Positions 21,246 through 31,399 of a stretch of DNA of 64,000 nucleotides are shown in pieces. Origin of the DNA: Cristatella mucedo (Eukaryota > Bryozoa > Phylactolaemata > Cristatellidae); NCBI GenBank assembly GCA_009760855.2, contig WPIO01000052.1, positions 2,670,501 through 2,734,500 of the forward strand, written 5' to 3'. Position 1 is the stretch's first letter; each line of letters opens with the position of its first letter. The notes under the pieces are model-generated. The model saw nothing but the letters and a program-made list of their open reading frames with translations, was not told the origin of the DNA and made no database searches. The translations under genes were made by a program, and so were the position numbers.

Positions 21246-22280
21246 AGCTGTATTTGCCATTTAAACGGTCGGAATCTGCAGCAGCAACTGATCAACCTAA
21301 TAGTCACCTTGCAGATATTCGATCCTGGATGTCGGTTGATTTCCTTGAACTACACGACTATAAGACTGAACTGCTGCTCATAGCACACCCTAAGCGTAAG
21401 GCTGGATTAGAAAAGTTTGCTCTTCTGTTAGGTGATGCTGCTGTGCGACCGTCACCATTTGCTAGGAATTCAGGTGTCATCATTGACAACAACCTAAATT
21501 GTGAAAGTTGTATTAAGAAGACCGCATCTACCGCTAGCCATCGCCTCAGATCCACATCTAAGATTTGGGACTGTCTACCACGGTGGCTTGCAAGAGTTTA
21601 ATTATTCCTGGTTCTGTCTCGGCTAGATTATTGCAATTCCATTTTGGCTGAGCTACTGAAATAAGCCATTATGCCACTGCAGCTGGTGATGAATATGGCT
21701 GTGAGGCAAGATGCAAAATCCCAGAAGTTCACCCATGTGTCTACTTTGCTGAAGGGAGCTTCAATGGCTTCAGGTTGATCAACTGATACAGAGTAAAGTT
21801 CTTAGGCTGACCAACAAAGCTCGCCACAGCTTGGCTCCTTTCACATCTAGCTGAGCTGCTTCACCAGTTTTAGCCTCCTCGTGACCTCACGTTCTGTATG
21901 GACAATAAATTAGCTGTTCCATTCCTCAGCTTACAAACCGTTGGCGACAGAAGCTATTGCTCTTCAGATCCTAGACTGCAGAACTCATTTCCACAATTCT
22001 TTTCAATTCAACGACTTCTACTCTCCTGCTGCCGACTATTGCACATTCTTTTAAGCCGTCCCGAGGTTCTACTTCCATGCTACCCACTATCTCAACTGCC
22101 CTTCTGCCTTAGATATGCTTTGCACTTTCTCACAATTGCATGAGATGAAGTCTGTTGGCCAGTGAATGCATACCGAAAGTCGCTTAGGCTTTGAGTACGC
22201 TATAGAAAACTCTCCTGCTTAACACCCACTTAGTCTTTGTGGAGTCACGGGTGGAGATACATTACACTACACTACATTAT
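21246..22280 (+). mobile_element. Family 2 LINE, decayed
   Basis: Starts near SHLADIRSWMSVDFLELHDY, then KTELLLIAHPKRKAG, FARNSGVIIDNNLNCESCIK and DNKLAVPFLSLQTVGDRSY in broken frames. It ends with the family 2 3' UTR (GAAGTCTGTTGGCCAGTGAA, AGTCTTTGTGGAGTCACGGG) and an ACATTACACTACACTACATT tail. It is inserted directly behind the family 1 LINE tail. Confidence 0.82.
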
Positions 22281-22540
22281 ATATCCATAAAAACAATCGG
22301 TGGTCTACAGGATTGTGCGTGTGGCCGAGGGCCCTTTGCAGCTTACTGAAAAGACAATCTGACTCACCTGACTGCAAAGCAGTGTCAGGCTAGAGGGGAA
22401 AGGAGTGCGTACATGACAGCAGCAAGTGTACTCAGAACTTTACACGTACTAGAAACACTCGGGATGGCCACTTTCTTGCATAACAAGATGGTAGCCATAA
22501 TAAACACGATAGTAATGGCAATAATAATGAATAATAAGAC

Positions 22541-22588
22541 ATACCAGCAAAGGGAGGGAGGCACATACCAGCAAAGGGAGGGAGGCAC
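22541..22588. repeat. 24-bp tandem duplication
   Basis: ACATACCAGCAAAGGGAGGG AGGC occurs twice in a row, immediately beyond the donor site of the TXNDC16-like exon ending at 22593. Confidence 0.85.
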
Positions 22589-22592
22589 TGAC

Positions 22593-22779
22593 GAGGAACC
22601 TCTTTAGCGCATTGACGTCGCTCATGTTGCCACTGTATACATGTGCCTCACGCGCCACCAACTCCCCCTTGTAAACATTGAAGACGATGATGGCGGGCAG
22701 AGTCCTATGCCCGGCACCACCACGAACAAGCCTGGACAACGATGCACCCAGACGTGGTGACAAACCCGGCGATCGCACG
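22593..22779 (-). CDS. TXNDC16: TXNDC16-like exon (LPAIIVF strand)
   Basis: Acceptor GTGAAAGCAG, donor CTC/GTCAGT, 187 nt, phase 2 in and phase 0 out. It encodes VRSPGLSPRLGASLSRLVRG, then GAGHRTLPAIIVFNVYKGEL and VAREAHVYSGNMSDVNALKR. The LPAIIVF...G segment aligns with AASLPALLLARHTEGK of the vertebrate protein, the central strand of a thioredoxin-like domain, followed by a surface helix. Confidence 0.88.
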
Positions 22780-22883
22780 CTGCTTTCACCAAGGGAGGAC
22801 AGCAAGGTGAAAAAAGGCAACGCGGAGGCAGCGACTGAAGCAAGGAGAAAAACACAGCACGGACAGCAAGCAGAACAACTCAC

Positions 22884-22968
22884 AGCTGCTCAGCCACCGT
22901 GCCGAACCCCATGCCAAAAACAGCGATGCCTTCGTGTTGAGCTGACACTTGCAAGAATCCGGCAACGT
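22884..22968 (-). CDS. TXNDC16: TXNDC16-like exon behind a CT microsatellite
   Basis: An 85-nt exon, phase 1 in and phase 2 out, between acceptor GATTGATGCAG and donor GCT/GTGAGT. It encodes DVAGFLQVSAQHEGIAVFGM then GFGTVAEQL. It matches the family position of NYLKGYVITGIYSEEDVLLL by hydrophobic pattern and placement rather than close identity. The phases of both neighbours fit exactly. The (GA)n tract at 22980-23092 lies immediately upstream on the minus strand as (CT)n. Confidence 0.8.
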
Positions 22969-22979
22969 CTGCATCAATC

Positions 22980-23092
22980 AGAGAGAGAGAGAGAGAGAGA
23001 GAGGAGGGAGGTGGAAGGAGGAGAGGGAGAGAGAGAGAGAAAGAGAAAGAGAGAGAGAAGGGAGGTGGAAGGAGGAGAGAGAGAGAGAGAGA
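22980..23092. repeat. (GA)n microsatellite / polypurine tract
   Basis: About 110 bp of GA repeats interrupted by GGAGGGAGGTGGAAGGAGG units, twice. On the minus strand this is a (CT)n polypyrimidine tract ending about 9 nt before the acceptor AG at 22970-22969. Confidence 0.95.
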
Positions 23093-25143
23093 ATGAGAGG
23101 CGCAGCGTCGTCAGGAGATCAGGCTACCAGGCATCACACCCCCAGCGGCGGCAAAGTTGGCGTGCTACCCCAAGCAGAGCGCTGCATCGGTGCTCAGCCC
23201 AGTCATGCGACACGGACTACGTAAATGAGGAAGTTGATGGTCGACTTGTGCACAGGCGGCTTCACTGATGCTTACTTCCATGCAAGATTCTCTCACGGCC
23301 CGTTACAGGATGAAATAGATCCAGAAAATCCGAAAAACAACTATTGCTGCAAGGAGAGACAGCTATGGGATTTTCATAGAAGGATGCATGCAAACAATCG
23401 GGCAGAAACTGAACGACCAGCTATTGCAGATGTAGGTTAGTATTGACAGCCTATTCTCCTTGTAGCGAGCTAACAGCTAACCCACAGTTGGCTCGAAGGC
23501 CAGAGGAACAATGTAGATCACTGGAAATTCCTAGGATGACTGACATACCAATAGAGTGGGAGCAGTCATCGTCTATTTTCTCAGTATGAATGAGCTCGGT
23601 ACTGTCGGCACGGTGTTTGAGATCCAACACATATAGGCTTTTGGTGAGTCCCTTTTCCAGCACTAACTCACCTGGGTAACTGATGCAATTAGTGTGGTCA
23701 CGGTTTATAATGTGGACAGTAACACGACTGGCAGTTTTGAAGACTATTAGACCTCATTTGAAAGGACCTCACAGTACTGGAAGGGTGCCTTGGAATATCC
23801 GAAGTAAAAGCGTGCACGAGAGGAGATATAAACTTGTTAGATAAATTGCATAGGACATCACTAGCAGTGATTGAATCAGTCAAACCGACGTTTAGCACAC
23901 AGGGCCGCATAGGCAGCCAGGGCCACAGTACCTGCTATAGCAGACACATGCTAAAAAAAATTAATTCCGTAGCTTAAACTACATGTTAAGGTCTATCTCT
24001 GCATAGCATAGCAAAGCTTAATTCGGTACAGATTTTTCATTGACCAATGATGCATTTCTGAATGCAGTTGCCACCACAGGTTTGCCGATCTGCCCTCCGA
24101 CAATTAATCCAGGCGTACTGCTTCAAGGATGTACTACAATGCATATGCACAAACATCTCACGCTTAAGTAACTCATTACTAAATGACTCACCACTATTTT
24201 AATCACTTCCACTGTGTGGGTTGTCATGGGTGCTAATGCCATGGCCACTACCCACATGCATGATTCCGGAGTGATTTTTTGCCAGCATTGATATGGTGTC
24301 TCAAATAAGACATCTAGTGAAGTGATGCAAATAGCCCACGATCACATACTTGACTCCAAAGCAGCCTCAATGTTATCGAAGGGGTGAAAATCAAAGCTTA
24401 AAGACATTGCACTTGGAACAGCAAACTTCTTGACGGTGTCTAAGTATTGTCACAAACGGGGCGTGGCAGATTCTGTACTACTGTACTTTGGCGGCAAACA
24501 CAGCCCTCGTAATAGTGCCAGTAATAGTCTGAGGCTTGACAAGTACGGCTTGACTCACGGCTAGCGACTCGCAGGTTCAGCCTAGCCTCTATGCATGCAA
24601 GCGTGCATGCAAACAGTGACGAACATGCGATGAAAAGCACCCTAAACCTTAAGACAAGACGTCCATATCTGCGGTGAAGAGTGAGAAGTCTATTCGACAG
24701 CAAAAGAGAATTAATGGTGTCTAGCATCAGCCAATTTGCCACTGAACTGGCAAATGGCAAAAAGCCTCGAGTGCAACTTCGGCCTCACTCGACGACTACA
24801 GCCCAACTCACTAAGTACTCACTAACTGCTCAATGCCTAGAGCACAATGGGATGCCTTTTACGTGACGTCTACACCACCACACAATTCAGTATGACACAA
24901 CCGGTTCTCTGAGTCCTTCGAATTCAGGAACAGCAAATAGTACGTCAGCAGTCATGGCTGGCAGATCTAGCCCATCCTGTGCTTGTGTATCTTGCTGCTT
25001 CATGGCGCAATAGATCTATGCGATTGACAGTTCTGATAGGTTGAGATGGAGAGTTCTGGTACCAGCAGCTATACAACTGGCCTATATCATCGCTACTCGG
25101 ACTGGTAGCCATGCACACCATAGAGCACCCATGTAACTGCCAA

Positions 25144-25290
25144 GACAACCTAAGCTGCAGACCACGAGTTCGAGCCCTTCATCAGGCAACTCTACAGCCT
25201 ACATCAAGTGGGCGTGATAGCTGCTACGGCTCTTCTAGCCCTATATACATATTAATAATAATAATAATACTGCACTTAATAAATGAGGTT
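25144..25290 (+). mobile_element. SINE family A fragment with short tail
   Basis: GACCACGAGTTCGAGCCCTT then GCGTGATAGCTGCTACGGCT, TCTTCTAGCCCTATATACAT and AATAATAATAATACTGCACT. The head is partial and the core is diverged. Confidence 0.6.
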
Positions 25291-25534
25291 ACTATATTAG
25301 CTGATCGTTACTAATAACACATAAGTCAACCACAGCTAATGTAAAAAACTGAAGTTTACTTAATGCAACAACCAGAGTGACAGCAATCGATCAAATGTCG
25401 AAAGCACAACGATGAGCATACAATATGAGATGCCGTGACTCTATTAAAAAATAATAATAAAATTCATAATTTTCGTGGCATTTTTTCATCTAGAACATGT
25501 TCTGGTATCGTAGCTGCTCATCAGGGCTTGCTGG

Positions 25535-25665
25535 TTATTGCAAGGGTTATTAAGGTGCTTGCCCCGACTAAGATCTGGCCGAGTTCGAGGGCTCGAGCTC
25601 CGTGGCATATGTGAAGCACCTGAATACAGACTAAGTTCTCTTAGGGTGCTATACAAATGAATTAT
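25535..25665 (+). mobile_element. SINE family B
   Basis: AAGGTGCTTGCCCCGACTAA, GGCCGAGTTCGAGGGCTCGA, GTGAAGCACCTGAATACAGA and CTAAGTTCTCTTAGGGTGCT. The tail is AATGAATTATATTTATTATG. The 3' hairpin resembles, but is not identical to, the family 1 LINE tail. Confidence 0.65.
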
Positions 25666-25924
25666 ATTTATTATGGGCCACACGAGTTGAAATCCTCACT
25701 CTGCTATTACGAATCCACTCGCCATGCTATCAGTCACGGTGCACTCAAGTATCCGCCTATATTTTTTCAGCCTACCCCCTGTTTAGACCAGAAGGCAGGT
25801 CTAGAGGCACAGCAGTGTTCTTTTTGTTGCAGGGTAATTAATGCTATTCTCACGGTTTAAACGAGCTCTACCTTCTCTGCTAAAACAAGATACGGCTACA
25901 GTGGCAGCTAATATATGAGTTTAC

Positions 25925-26091
25925 CTGCTGTTTTCTCTTGGCTGCTTTTGAAAACGCCTAGCACGATCGATGAATGCTCGCTGAAGGCTGCTGGGGTCTG
26001 CCCGTCTTGCCTCCTCAAAAGAACTGATGTATTAACAAACCGATCGGCTTCATCGATTGTCTGCAGGTACACTGGATTAGCAATAGAAGCC
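25925..26091 (-). CDS. TXNDC16: TXNDC16-like exon (NPV...VLGVF block)
   Basis: Acceptor GTTGTTACACTAG, donor CAG/GTAAAC, 167 nt, phase 2 in and phase 1 out. It encodes ASIANPVYLQTIDEADRFVN, then TSVLLRRQDGQTPAAF and SEHSSIVLGVFKSSQEK. The family equivalent is ISYPVNITSIQEAEEYL ... SVSVLGLFSP, so the NPV start, the acidic helix and the VLGVF strand are all in order. Confidence 0.92.
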
Positions 26092-26313
26092 CTAGTGTAA
26101 CAACAAAACGTTCTCATGCTTACACGGCTGTTGCAGAAAACACAGCTCCTGTAGGATATGCTTCTTCGAAGCACTGCACAAAGCTGCTACTGAGACTTCA
26201 TGTTGCTGCTGCACATTTTCTAGCAGCTATTTCGACAGCAGCAACAGGGACGTTGGGTCAGCCAAGCAATACGAGAGAAGATAGCATTTCGAGCACCCAA
26301 TGGCAGCACTCAC

Positions 26314-26686
26314 AGCATTCCTGCCGTCACAAATCCTTGAACAGACACGGGCACAGCCAGAGGCTGCGATGCCAGGCCTCGGCGGTAGATGCGAAGAGTT
26401 GGATACTCGTTCACACTTGCATTGGCACAGATGTCTGTCCAGTCAAAGCAGTCAACAGTAGCAAAAGCCTGGTCAAAGTGTAAGTCATGCAGAAGCTCTT
26501 TCGCTTTGGACAGTGCATGTAAGGCTATCACGCTGGTGGGATCGACTACAACAACGGTAAGCACCACGATGGCAGACATCTGCAGCAGTACTAAACCTCT
26601 GTGGTAGGATGCCTGGTTTTGCAGATGTGAGGCGACACTGCTGTCCACGACAGCTTGGTGAAACGGCCAGACCACAAAGAACAGCA
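26314..26686 (-). CDS. TXNDC16: TXNDC16-like exon (thioredoxin domain VDCFDWTDIC)
   Basis: Acceptor GTAATATGCAG, donor CT/GTGAGT, 373 nt, phase 1 in and phase 2 out. The best block is FATVDCFDWTDICANASVNE followed by YPTLRIYRRG. It matches the vertebrate [27 protein letters not shown], the second half of a thioredoxin domain including the cis-Pro before T. Upstream, FFVVWPFHQAVVDSSV stands where the WCxxC active site would be, and no CXXC is present. The exon carries roughly 35 more residues before the VDC block than the vertebrate protein, so a short unrecognised intron inside it is possible. Confidence 0.87.
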
Positions 26687-27191
26687 CTGCATATTACCAG
26701 AGCAATTTTTTTTAAAGACCAAGCACAAGTATCTCAGGCAACATACAGGGTAAGGTAAGCTCTACTGGCAGCAACAGTGTAATGAATGTCAATTGAGGTG
26801 CTTATTATCGATGGCTCTGCAAGTGGTAAGGATCAGTTGGCCTACTGGGTAAAAGCTAGCCTGGCGATTGAAGACCGTATTTTTACGTTTTCTATGGTCA
26901 GTTATTTAGGCAGCTTAAGATTAGTGGCTGTGATTGCATATAGGCTGCAAGAAATGCAGGTCAGCAAGTAGCAATTGCCTCTGGCATAGGGCTAGTGGTG
27001 ATTTCAGCAACTAAAAATCGACGTCACACACTCAATATTCATCCTTTTGCTTTCCTTATTAGCCAGTGTGAACCATGCTACACTTGCCATTTCTTATTAG
27101 CCAGTATGAGCCATACTATCTTAATCACGGGGATACAGGGCTACAGAATCCAGCAGTTAAGCAGGACGCGGTGCATGCAGAACAGACTTAC

Positions 27192-27347
27192 ATTTCTGCA
27201 AATGGAACAGCACCACTAGTCCAGCTGCTTTTTGAACGAAGTCGGGAAAAGTATCTCGCGTAAGAGCAGGCACAGCTAACAGGTCCATTGGAGACGAATG
27301 AAGCGCAGACGCATACATAGCCACTTGGTCGTCTTGAGTCTCCACAG
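27192..27347 (-). CDS. TXNDC16: TXNDC16-like exon (ELT-type domain start)
   Basis: Acceptor TTCTTTCCGGTGCAG, donor AAAT/GTAAGT, 156 nt, phase 1 at both ends. It encodes VETQDDQVAMYASALHSSPM, then DLLAVPALTRDTFPDFVQKA and AGLVVLFHLQK. It corresponds to DVQDDEVAETVF...LPLELTVELTEETFNATV...IVLFYAGW in the vertebrate protein. This is the start of the thioredoxin domain continued by the next exon. Confidence 0.88.
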
Positions 27348-28303
27348 CTGCACCGGAAAGAAAACAAGAGCAGATTACTTATCTAATCAACAGTAATCAA
27401 CAAGCTAAGAGACAGGCTAGGATTTAAAGTATGCATGTGCCACTGCACACAATTTAATTAACATATAACTCGCGACACCCACACAGACTAAGCAGTTGCT
27501 ATGCGGAGAAGATTTCTTATAATACAACCAAAAAATTAACTGATGTCCTCTGGCAACCAGTGGCCAAGAGCATTCATTTTATGCACACAAAAAAGTGAAA
27601 AACATAGCAAAGAAGAACGGTCAAGAAAGTGGGCTAAAGGAAAAGAAAAGCAGGATAGCTAATTATGACGAGCTTTGAGTCGGCAGCAAGATGAGCACAT
27701 TGTTGAGAGCACAACGCAAAATTGCCTCAAGGATATGCCGCACAAGGCTATTGGTGGCCGACAGTTTTTAGGTCAAAGAAGGATAGCTCATTTAGTTCTA
27801 TAAAGAACCAGAGGGACTCCAACGTAAGGATCAGCTACATACCGAGGAGCATCGTCACGAAAAATGTCTCACGAGTCAAAATGAGATTTTTTTATTTATC
27901 AGCTCATCAACCACAGGCTATACTGCCGACTGCTTAATGGTGCTATAAGCAGCTTAATTTTTCATGCGTTTGCATTGCCCACTCGTAGGCATTTTGCATA
28001 TGCTGGCTGTAAAGAAAGCATGCCAATACGGTAAGTGATCACATGTATAGTGTCAGCAAGTATAAGCATATAAAGGGACAATTATAAAGAACCCAGAAAA
28101 TGCAGTGATACAGGTGCATTTTAAGCTTCTGTTTAAATGTTGTCAAGTCAGGGGATCTAATATTATAATAGTTTAACCGAGTAGGCACATAGTAATATTC
28201 ATATAAATGCATTTTGCAAGTACACCGAGATTCGGTTCGAGAACGTGAGAAACCATTTTAAACCATAATCTTAAACCTGGTTTGAATGACCTCGAAGCAA
28301 AAT

Positions 28304-28380
28304 CTCGTTAGCTGAATTGGTAGCAGCACTAGACCGTTTACCCAGAGGTTGCGGGATCGATCTCAATAGGAGGGGCAAAA
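28304..28380 (+). mobile_element. tRNA-like SINE head (family C)
   Basis: CGTTAGCTGAATTGGTAGCA, GCACTAGACCGTTTACCCAG and AGGTTGCGGGATCGATCTC resemble a tRNA D-arm to T-arm with a diverged B-box. The sister copy at 33347-33412 shows it is repeated. No closed acceptor stem, so I do not call a tRNA gene. Confidence 0.5.
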
Positions 28381-29392
28381 CGTTTTTTTTTGTTTTGTTA
28401 GCACAAGTCCTACACAGCATGCCTTTAGTCGGTCTCTAGTTTTAAATGCAAGAGCTGTGAACTCGCTAGGAATTGCAGTCAAGCTGAGTTCTAAAATAAA
28501 GCAAGAGTGATGACAGGCATCACAAATGGCTTTTAATAATAAGCTGAATAAGCAAACAGACAACAAAAAAGATCTGCACAAAGACAGTGTATGCACTAAT
28601 TCTCCCAACCCTTACTTCCATAGGTAGGATGGATGGTGCCATTAGAGCTAGCCAGATTCTCGGGCAGCCCGTTCAAGTGGAATTCAATTTTTGGCGTTTG
28701 ACACGAGCACACATTTCACAAATCACGGAAGTACGATGGCTGGGATTGCATTCCAAATTTAAACCTATTTTTGCAAGGTTAATTATTTGAAGTCTCTGCT
28801 TTTAATGAGCCCTAGTCATCGCGTCTTTGCAGAGTTAGTGACGGCGATACATTCACTGGTAGGATATACAGAAAGAACGGCATATACCTGAATGAAGCTA
28901 AGTGTCATCATGCAGCTCACGCCGTGCATAGTTAAACGCCTCCCGCCACTTAAGCTAGAACTCGGAAGAGCTCTTTCTCATCTCCTTCTGACTTTAGCCA
29001 CTAGTTGGCGAGACTATTGCCAAGACTGCACACTTGTGTGTGCGCACAACGGCAGCAACAACCAGAAGCCACACGTCAGGCCTTTCTTGGAGGCATAGGA
29101 AATAATAATGACACAGAGTGTTAACCCAGAGCAGAAAGCTGACATGACGAGTCTGCTAGGGCAAACCCCAAAGAGTCCAAAATGTGGGCTATCAGTATAT
29201 GACAGAGGCACGGACATAAGTGAAATCTTACTGAGGTTTTTAAGAACAAGCAAACCAAATTTGTCACTTTGACTGCCACCAGCTAAGCTGCCTGTGAGTG
29301 ATTTAAGAAATTAAAGCCGATAACACAGGTATATCAAGGTTAAGTACAATATTCTTCAAACCACACAACCGAGAGCCTATAACAGCCACTGG

Positions 29393-30658
29393 GGGTACTA
29401 GAACCAAATGTCCCCGGACGAAATGTCCCGCACATAATGTCCCTGACTAAATGTCCCAGGACAAAATGTCCCCATACAAAAACGTCCCGGACATTTTGTC
29501 CGGGACGTGGAACATGTTACAAGAAATTAGTTATATTCATGTTATTTTAAATATATAATAATTATTAGGCTTCGATATTTCACCAATAAAATGTAGCATG
29601 TACAGTTTTAATATTTAATGAAGACTGAAGAGAGATTACTTGTGATCATCAGTCTCGACATATACATGTGCAGTTAATCAAAGGCCTCTTTAAATGAAGT
29701 CATCTTTAGTTAATCTACTGCCGGGTCGTTCTCAAGCAGTATATGGTAGATTTCTCAATCACATAACGACGCTGTCGAACGTTAGACAACCTTTATCCAT
29801 TGTTACGGACTACGAGCTGGCTGCTATCAACGCCTTCAAAGACAAGTTCCCGAATGCAAAAATGGTGGGTTGTATGTTTCATTTCGGGCAATGCATATGG
29901 AGACAAGTGCAACAGCATGGATTAGCAGCCACTTACAATAATGATCCTGAATTTGCTACTAAGGTAAAGCATCTAATGGCTCTTGCATTTGTTCCTACTG
30001 CAGATGTCATTGCAGCTTTTGAGGAGCTTACAGATGATGATGATTATCATAAAATATGGACAGGACAATTTTATCGGGAGACAGAGGCGAAACAGAAGAA
30101 ATCCACCAAGGTTTGAACTTACGCCGTGGAACCAATACGACCGCGTCCTTAATAAACTACCTCGTAGCAATAATGCAGTCGAAGGATGGCATAACAGCTT
30201 CAACAACTCAGTTGGAATTGCACATCCAACTGCAATTGCCTTATCAAAGAAAATCAAGATGGAACAACACAGCATGGCACTGTTTCACAGACAACTGGAA
30301 CTTGGACAACCACAGAGAAAGAAAAGCAAGACATACAAGCAAGTAGATAAAACCTTGTTCACCGTGGTTTCTGATTACTACAACCGTGTCAGAATGCAGT
30401 ATCTTACTGACATTTCTAAAATCCTTAGAATTGATGTTGTTTGAAAAGAGACTGTCTCCAAATAATTGGATATAACTTCCTACTCTTTTATATTTATTTC
30501 CCTCTTGCTTTTAATAAAATCTGTTCAAAATAACATTAATATTACTAATCTTATATCACATGTGGGGACATTTTGTCTGGGACATTTTTGTATGGGGACA
30601 TTTTGTCAGGCACATTATGTCCGGGACATTTTGGGTCGGGACATTTTGTCCTGTCATG
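29393..30658 (+). mobile_element. MULE-type DNA transposon
   Basis: Terminal inverted repeats at 29404-29512 and 30560-30655 are built from repeated ATGTCCC-type units, each side being the reverse complement of the other. GCCACTGG occurs at 29385-29392 and again at 30659-30666, a fitting 8-bp target duplication. The inside encodes a decayed MULE transposase. It sits in a TXNDC16-like intron, transcribed opposite to the host gene. Confidence 0.88.
29694..30444 (+). pseudogene. MULE transposase, N-terminally truncated and frameshifted
   Basis: Frame 29694-30116 carries LLPGRSQAVYGRFLNHITT, IVTDYELAAINAFKDKFPN (a TD-E motif of the MULE catalytic core) and the CMFHFGQCIWRQVQ C-HxxxC stretch. Near 30080-30110 the coding shifts frame to 29983-30444, with FIGRQRRNRRNPPRFELTPW, NQYDRVLNKLPRSNNAVEGW and HNSFNNSV. 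These are standard MULE segments in the right order. The first catalytic-D region (DGTF-type) and the DNA-binding domain are absent, so it cannot be active. Confidence 0.88.
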
Positions 30659-31039
30659 GCCACTGGCCATCCACCTTGTTTGCCTGGCCGGCTTCGGTGT
30701 CAGCCTCACTGGGACTATTTATCAGCCGGCAGGTTTACTGATGCAGTACTGGTCAGCCACGTCAGACCACGTCATGATGGGCACGACCCGACACGAATCT
30801 TCATGTAATGACATTACATTGCATTACATTTGTCGGATTAAACAACTCACTCTTTTCCAAAGACTTGGGTAAAAGACATTCTTCTCTGCTTACGGCTGGC
30901 CTGATAGGACATCTCCTATGATCATACATGATAGCTAATAAATGCATCAGAATCCGACCAAAGATATTACATTTATCAACTAACAAGTGTACCATCAAGT
31001 CCAAGCTGCCTGAAGAAGTGGTGGCAGTATTCCTTTCCA

Positions 31040-31370
31040 GCATGAGCTAAGTGCCTAGAAATAGATTTAGTTCTCTTGAGGTGCTATATAGCTATCTTAT
31101 TAAAAGACTTATTAGTCCTTCAGTTGGCTTGCTCCCAAAGCCTACAACTTACTCCTGACTGACATCAAAACATTCACTGACCTGACAACATGTAGTAAAG
31201 AAGCTAAAATCCCACCTGCTTCTCACAGTACAAGTTCTGCTTATGCATGCCGGCTCTGTGCATGTTATCATTAAACAATTGATATGCTTACAATCCAGAA
31301 TTTCACGTAGCAGCATAGATAGACATTTAATTCTCTTGGGTTGCTTTATTTTAAAATGTCTTATTCTAAT
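31040..31370 (+). mobile_element. Family 1 LINE/SINE tail remnants
   Basis: AAGTGCCTAGAAATAGATTT with AGTTCTCTTGAGGTGCTATA is the 3' hairpin. It is followed by GCTCCCAAAGCCTACAACTT, CATGTAGTAAAGAAGCTAAA and a second hairpin-like end near 31320-31370. Two overlapping, strongly decayed 3' ends. Confidence 0.55.
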
Positions 31371-31399
31371 AATCCATGCCGTTAGTTACAGCACAGGGT

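Noticed and set aside
22678-23268. Arg/Glu-rich 196-codon open frame on the plus strand
   Set aside because: It is driven by the GA repeat and runs antisense to two supported TXNDC16-like exons.
29014-29253. Minus-strand frame (NLSKISLMSVPLSYTDSPHF) as a missing TXNDC16-like exon
   Set aside because: The hydrophobic pattern is vaguely right, but the acceptor gives the wrong phase for its neighbours and similarity is weak.
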